The notes under the pieces: generated by a model | Seen by the model: only the letters and a program-made list of their open reading frames with translations | Told to the model about the DNA's origin: nothing | Databases searched by the model: none | Assembly (NCBI GenBank): GCA_030049565.1 | Contig: JASIKQ010000236.1 | Coordinates: 1 to 7,215, forward strand | Reading direction: 5' to 3' | DNA: 7,215 nucleotides | DNA from: Candidatus Sulfotelmatobacter sp. | GTDB taxonomy: Bacteria; Acidobacteriota; Terriglobia; Terriglobales; Acidobacteriaceae | In this document: in pieces, positions 6,636 to 7,215 of the stretch | How positions within the stretch are numbered: position 1 is the stretch's first letter | How the letters are laid out: the number at the start of each line of letters is the position of its first letter | Position numbers and translations under genes: made by a program

Positions 6636-6671
6636 TACAATTTGTAAAAGGTTCGTCGGATAAAGTACATT
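6636..6671 (+). promoter_or_regulatory. Possible receptor-gene promoter overlapped by a TACAA-T-TTGTA dyad
   Basis: TTGTAA (6642-6647), 18 nt, then TACATT (6666-6671) gives 4/6 and 4/6 matches to sigma70 consensus on the plus strand, with a predicted leader of about 100 nt. The -35 lies inside the inverted repeat TACAA-T-TTGTA (6636-6646), which would suit a repressor operator. TACA/TGTA half-sites resemble those of BlaI/MecI-type repressors, but no such regulator is in the window. Both elements are weak individually. Confidence 0.28.
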
Positions 6672-6715
6672 CCTAACAAATTCGCTTCGCGATCGCGTTG
6701 TCCCGCGTTCCGCCT

Positions 6716-6741
6716 GATGCGTGCCCCTGGTAACTCGCATC
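6716..6741 (+). repeat. 6-bp inverted repeat in the presumed receptor leader
   Basis: GATGCG (6716-6721) and CGCATC (6736-6741) are perfect complements with a 14-nt loop. It lies 36 nt before the receptor ATG, in the region that would be its 5' leader. No T-tract follows, so it is not a terminator. Function unknown. Confidence 0.25.
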
Positions 6742-6777
6742 GTCCAGTGAAGCTGTTAGCATAAATATTTCCTGGCG

Positions 6778-7215
6778 ATGAAGTTTCCTTGTGAGAATAT
6801 TTTTGGCTTTCTCCTGCTGGCTCTGCCGCTGCTGGCCCAGAGCAACGCGGGAGAGCTTCACCTCAAAGTGCTTGGGCCTGATCGCCAGTCGCTCAAAGCC
6901 TCCATTGATCTCTCCAGCGACGCCTTGCAATTTCACCGATCCTTTACAACCGACGAAGAGGGCGGCGCTGTGATTCGCAACCTTCCGTTCGGCCGCTATC
7001 GCCTTCAAGTCCAGCGCGAATCATTCTCTCCTTATAACGGATTGATCGAAATTGACTCTGCTCTTCCAACCGAATATTTGGTGAATCTCAATATTGCGGC
7101 AGTCAGCACGGCGGTCAATGTTACGGCAGCCGCCACACTGCTCGATCCCGATTCCGCTCGCGCTCCCGATCACATCGATCAGCAACAGATCACAGACCGT
7201 GTTACGTCACTCCCT
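6778..7215 (+). CDS. Oar-like TonB-dependent receptor, N-terminal part (runs off right edge)
   Basis: The first 146 residues of a secreted protein, open to the last base of the window. MKFPCENIFG is followed by FLLLALPLLA (11-20) and QSNA, a Sec signal peptide probably cleaved near residue 20 or 24. Residues about 25-107 look like a carboxypeptidase-regulatory (Ig-like beta) domain: LHLKVLG strand, TTDEEGGAVIRNLPFGRYRLQV (57-78), then FSPYNGLIEID. The segment from VNVTA (113-117) through LLDPDSARAPDHIDQQQIT to SLP (144-146) resembles the linker into the plug domain of acidobacterial TonB-dependent receptors, which are large outer-membrane proteins. The barrel itself is not visible, so the call rests on the N-terminal pattern. 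An in-frame TAG lies 18 nt before the ATG, which fixes the start. No Shine-Dalgarno sequence is seen; an AT-rich CATAAATATTT lies just upstream. The gene is divergent from the kinase. Confidence 0.75.
   Translation, partial: MKFPCENIFGFLLLALPLLAQSNAGELHLKVLGPDRQSLKASIDLSSDALQFHRSFTTDEEGGAVIRNLPFGRYRLQVQRESFSPYNGLIEIDSALPTEYLVNLNIAAVSTAVNVTAAATLLDPDSARAPDHIDQQQITDRVTSLP

Larger units (their letters stand above)
6409..6777. other. Kinase/receptor intergenic region without a protein gene
   Basis: 369 bp between two divergent starts with no convincing coding frame. From left to right it holds the kinase promoter (6422-6450), a minus-strand intrinsic terminator (6491-6535), two further inverted repeats (6547-6563 and 6562-6603), a TACAA-T-TTGTA dyad (6636-6646) overlapping a possible plus-strand promoter, the palindrome CGCGATCGCG (6688-6697), a 6-bp stem (6716-6741), and an AT-rich stretch about 10 nt before the receptor ATG. 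This density of symmetry is higher than in any other gap of the window. Confidence 0.6.

Noticed and set aside
6292..6663. 123-residue plus-strand frame across the kinase start and intergenic hairpins
   Set aside because: It is antisense to the kinase glycine loop and promoter, and runs through the terminator and other inverted repeats, so coding use is unlikely.
6673..7008. 111-residue minus-strand frame that could have supplied the gene for the orphan terminator
   Set aside because: It overlaps the receptor's signal peptide and regulatory domain in antisense, has no recognisable domain and no ribosome binding site I could find. A non-coding minus transcript remains possible.
1..7215. CRISPR arrays, tRNA or rRNA genes, insertion sequences, toxin-antitoxin or phage genes
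   Set aside because: I looked on both strands and found no regularly spaced repeats, cloverleaf signatures, transposase or integrase motifs, or small paired genes. The window is not an obvious mobile or defence island.

Overview
The window looks like chromosomal DNA from an Acidobacteriota (Terriglobia-type) bacterium. This is inferred from the mix of proteins: a cytosolic Ser/Thr kinase fused to a TolB-like domain and TPRs, an Oar-like TonB-dependent receptor with a carboxypeptidase-regulatory N-terminus, a menaquinone-type UbiA prenyltransferase, and a short RNB ribonuclease with an altered catalytic motif. No 16S or other marker gene is present, so the assignment rests on protein character alone.

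Layout. Positions 1-3152 are a minus-strand block read right to left: a SIS-only GlmS-like sugar isomerase (3152-2004), a short RNase II/R-family nuclease (1927-467) and the N-terminal part of a secreted FecR-like protein (379-1, running off the left edge). The gaps are 76 and 87 bp, so co-transcription is plausible. The first gap holds an 8-bp inverted repeat whose 3' arm contains the nuclease's ribosome binding site. Divergent from this block, with a 78-bp shared intergenic region, is a polyprenyltransferase gene (3231-4094, +). It converges on a large kinase-TolB-like-TPR gene (6408-4162, -). The right edge carries the start of a TonB-dependent receptor gene (6778 onward, +), divergent from the kinase.

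The kinase/receptor intergenic region (6409-6777) is the least explained part. It has a good sigma70-like promoter for the kinase, several inverted repeats, and a near-perfect intrinsic terminator oriented on the minus strand with no minus-strand gene in front of it. That is the usual sign of an unannotated small RNA, and it is the strongest candidate here for something undescribed.

The genes do not form one obvious pathway. They look like housekeeping functions (amino-sugar metabolism, RNA turnover, menaquinone side-chain attachment) next to envelope and signalling genes (FecR-like protein, kinase, outer-membrane receptor). No CRISPR array, tRNA, rRNA, transposase, integrase or phage gene was seen.
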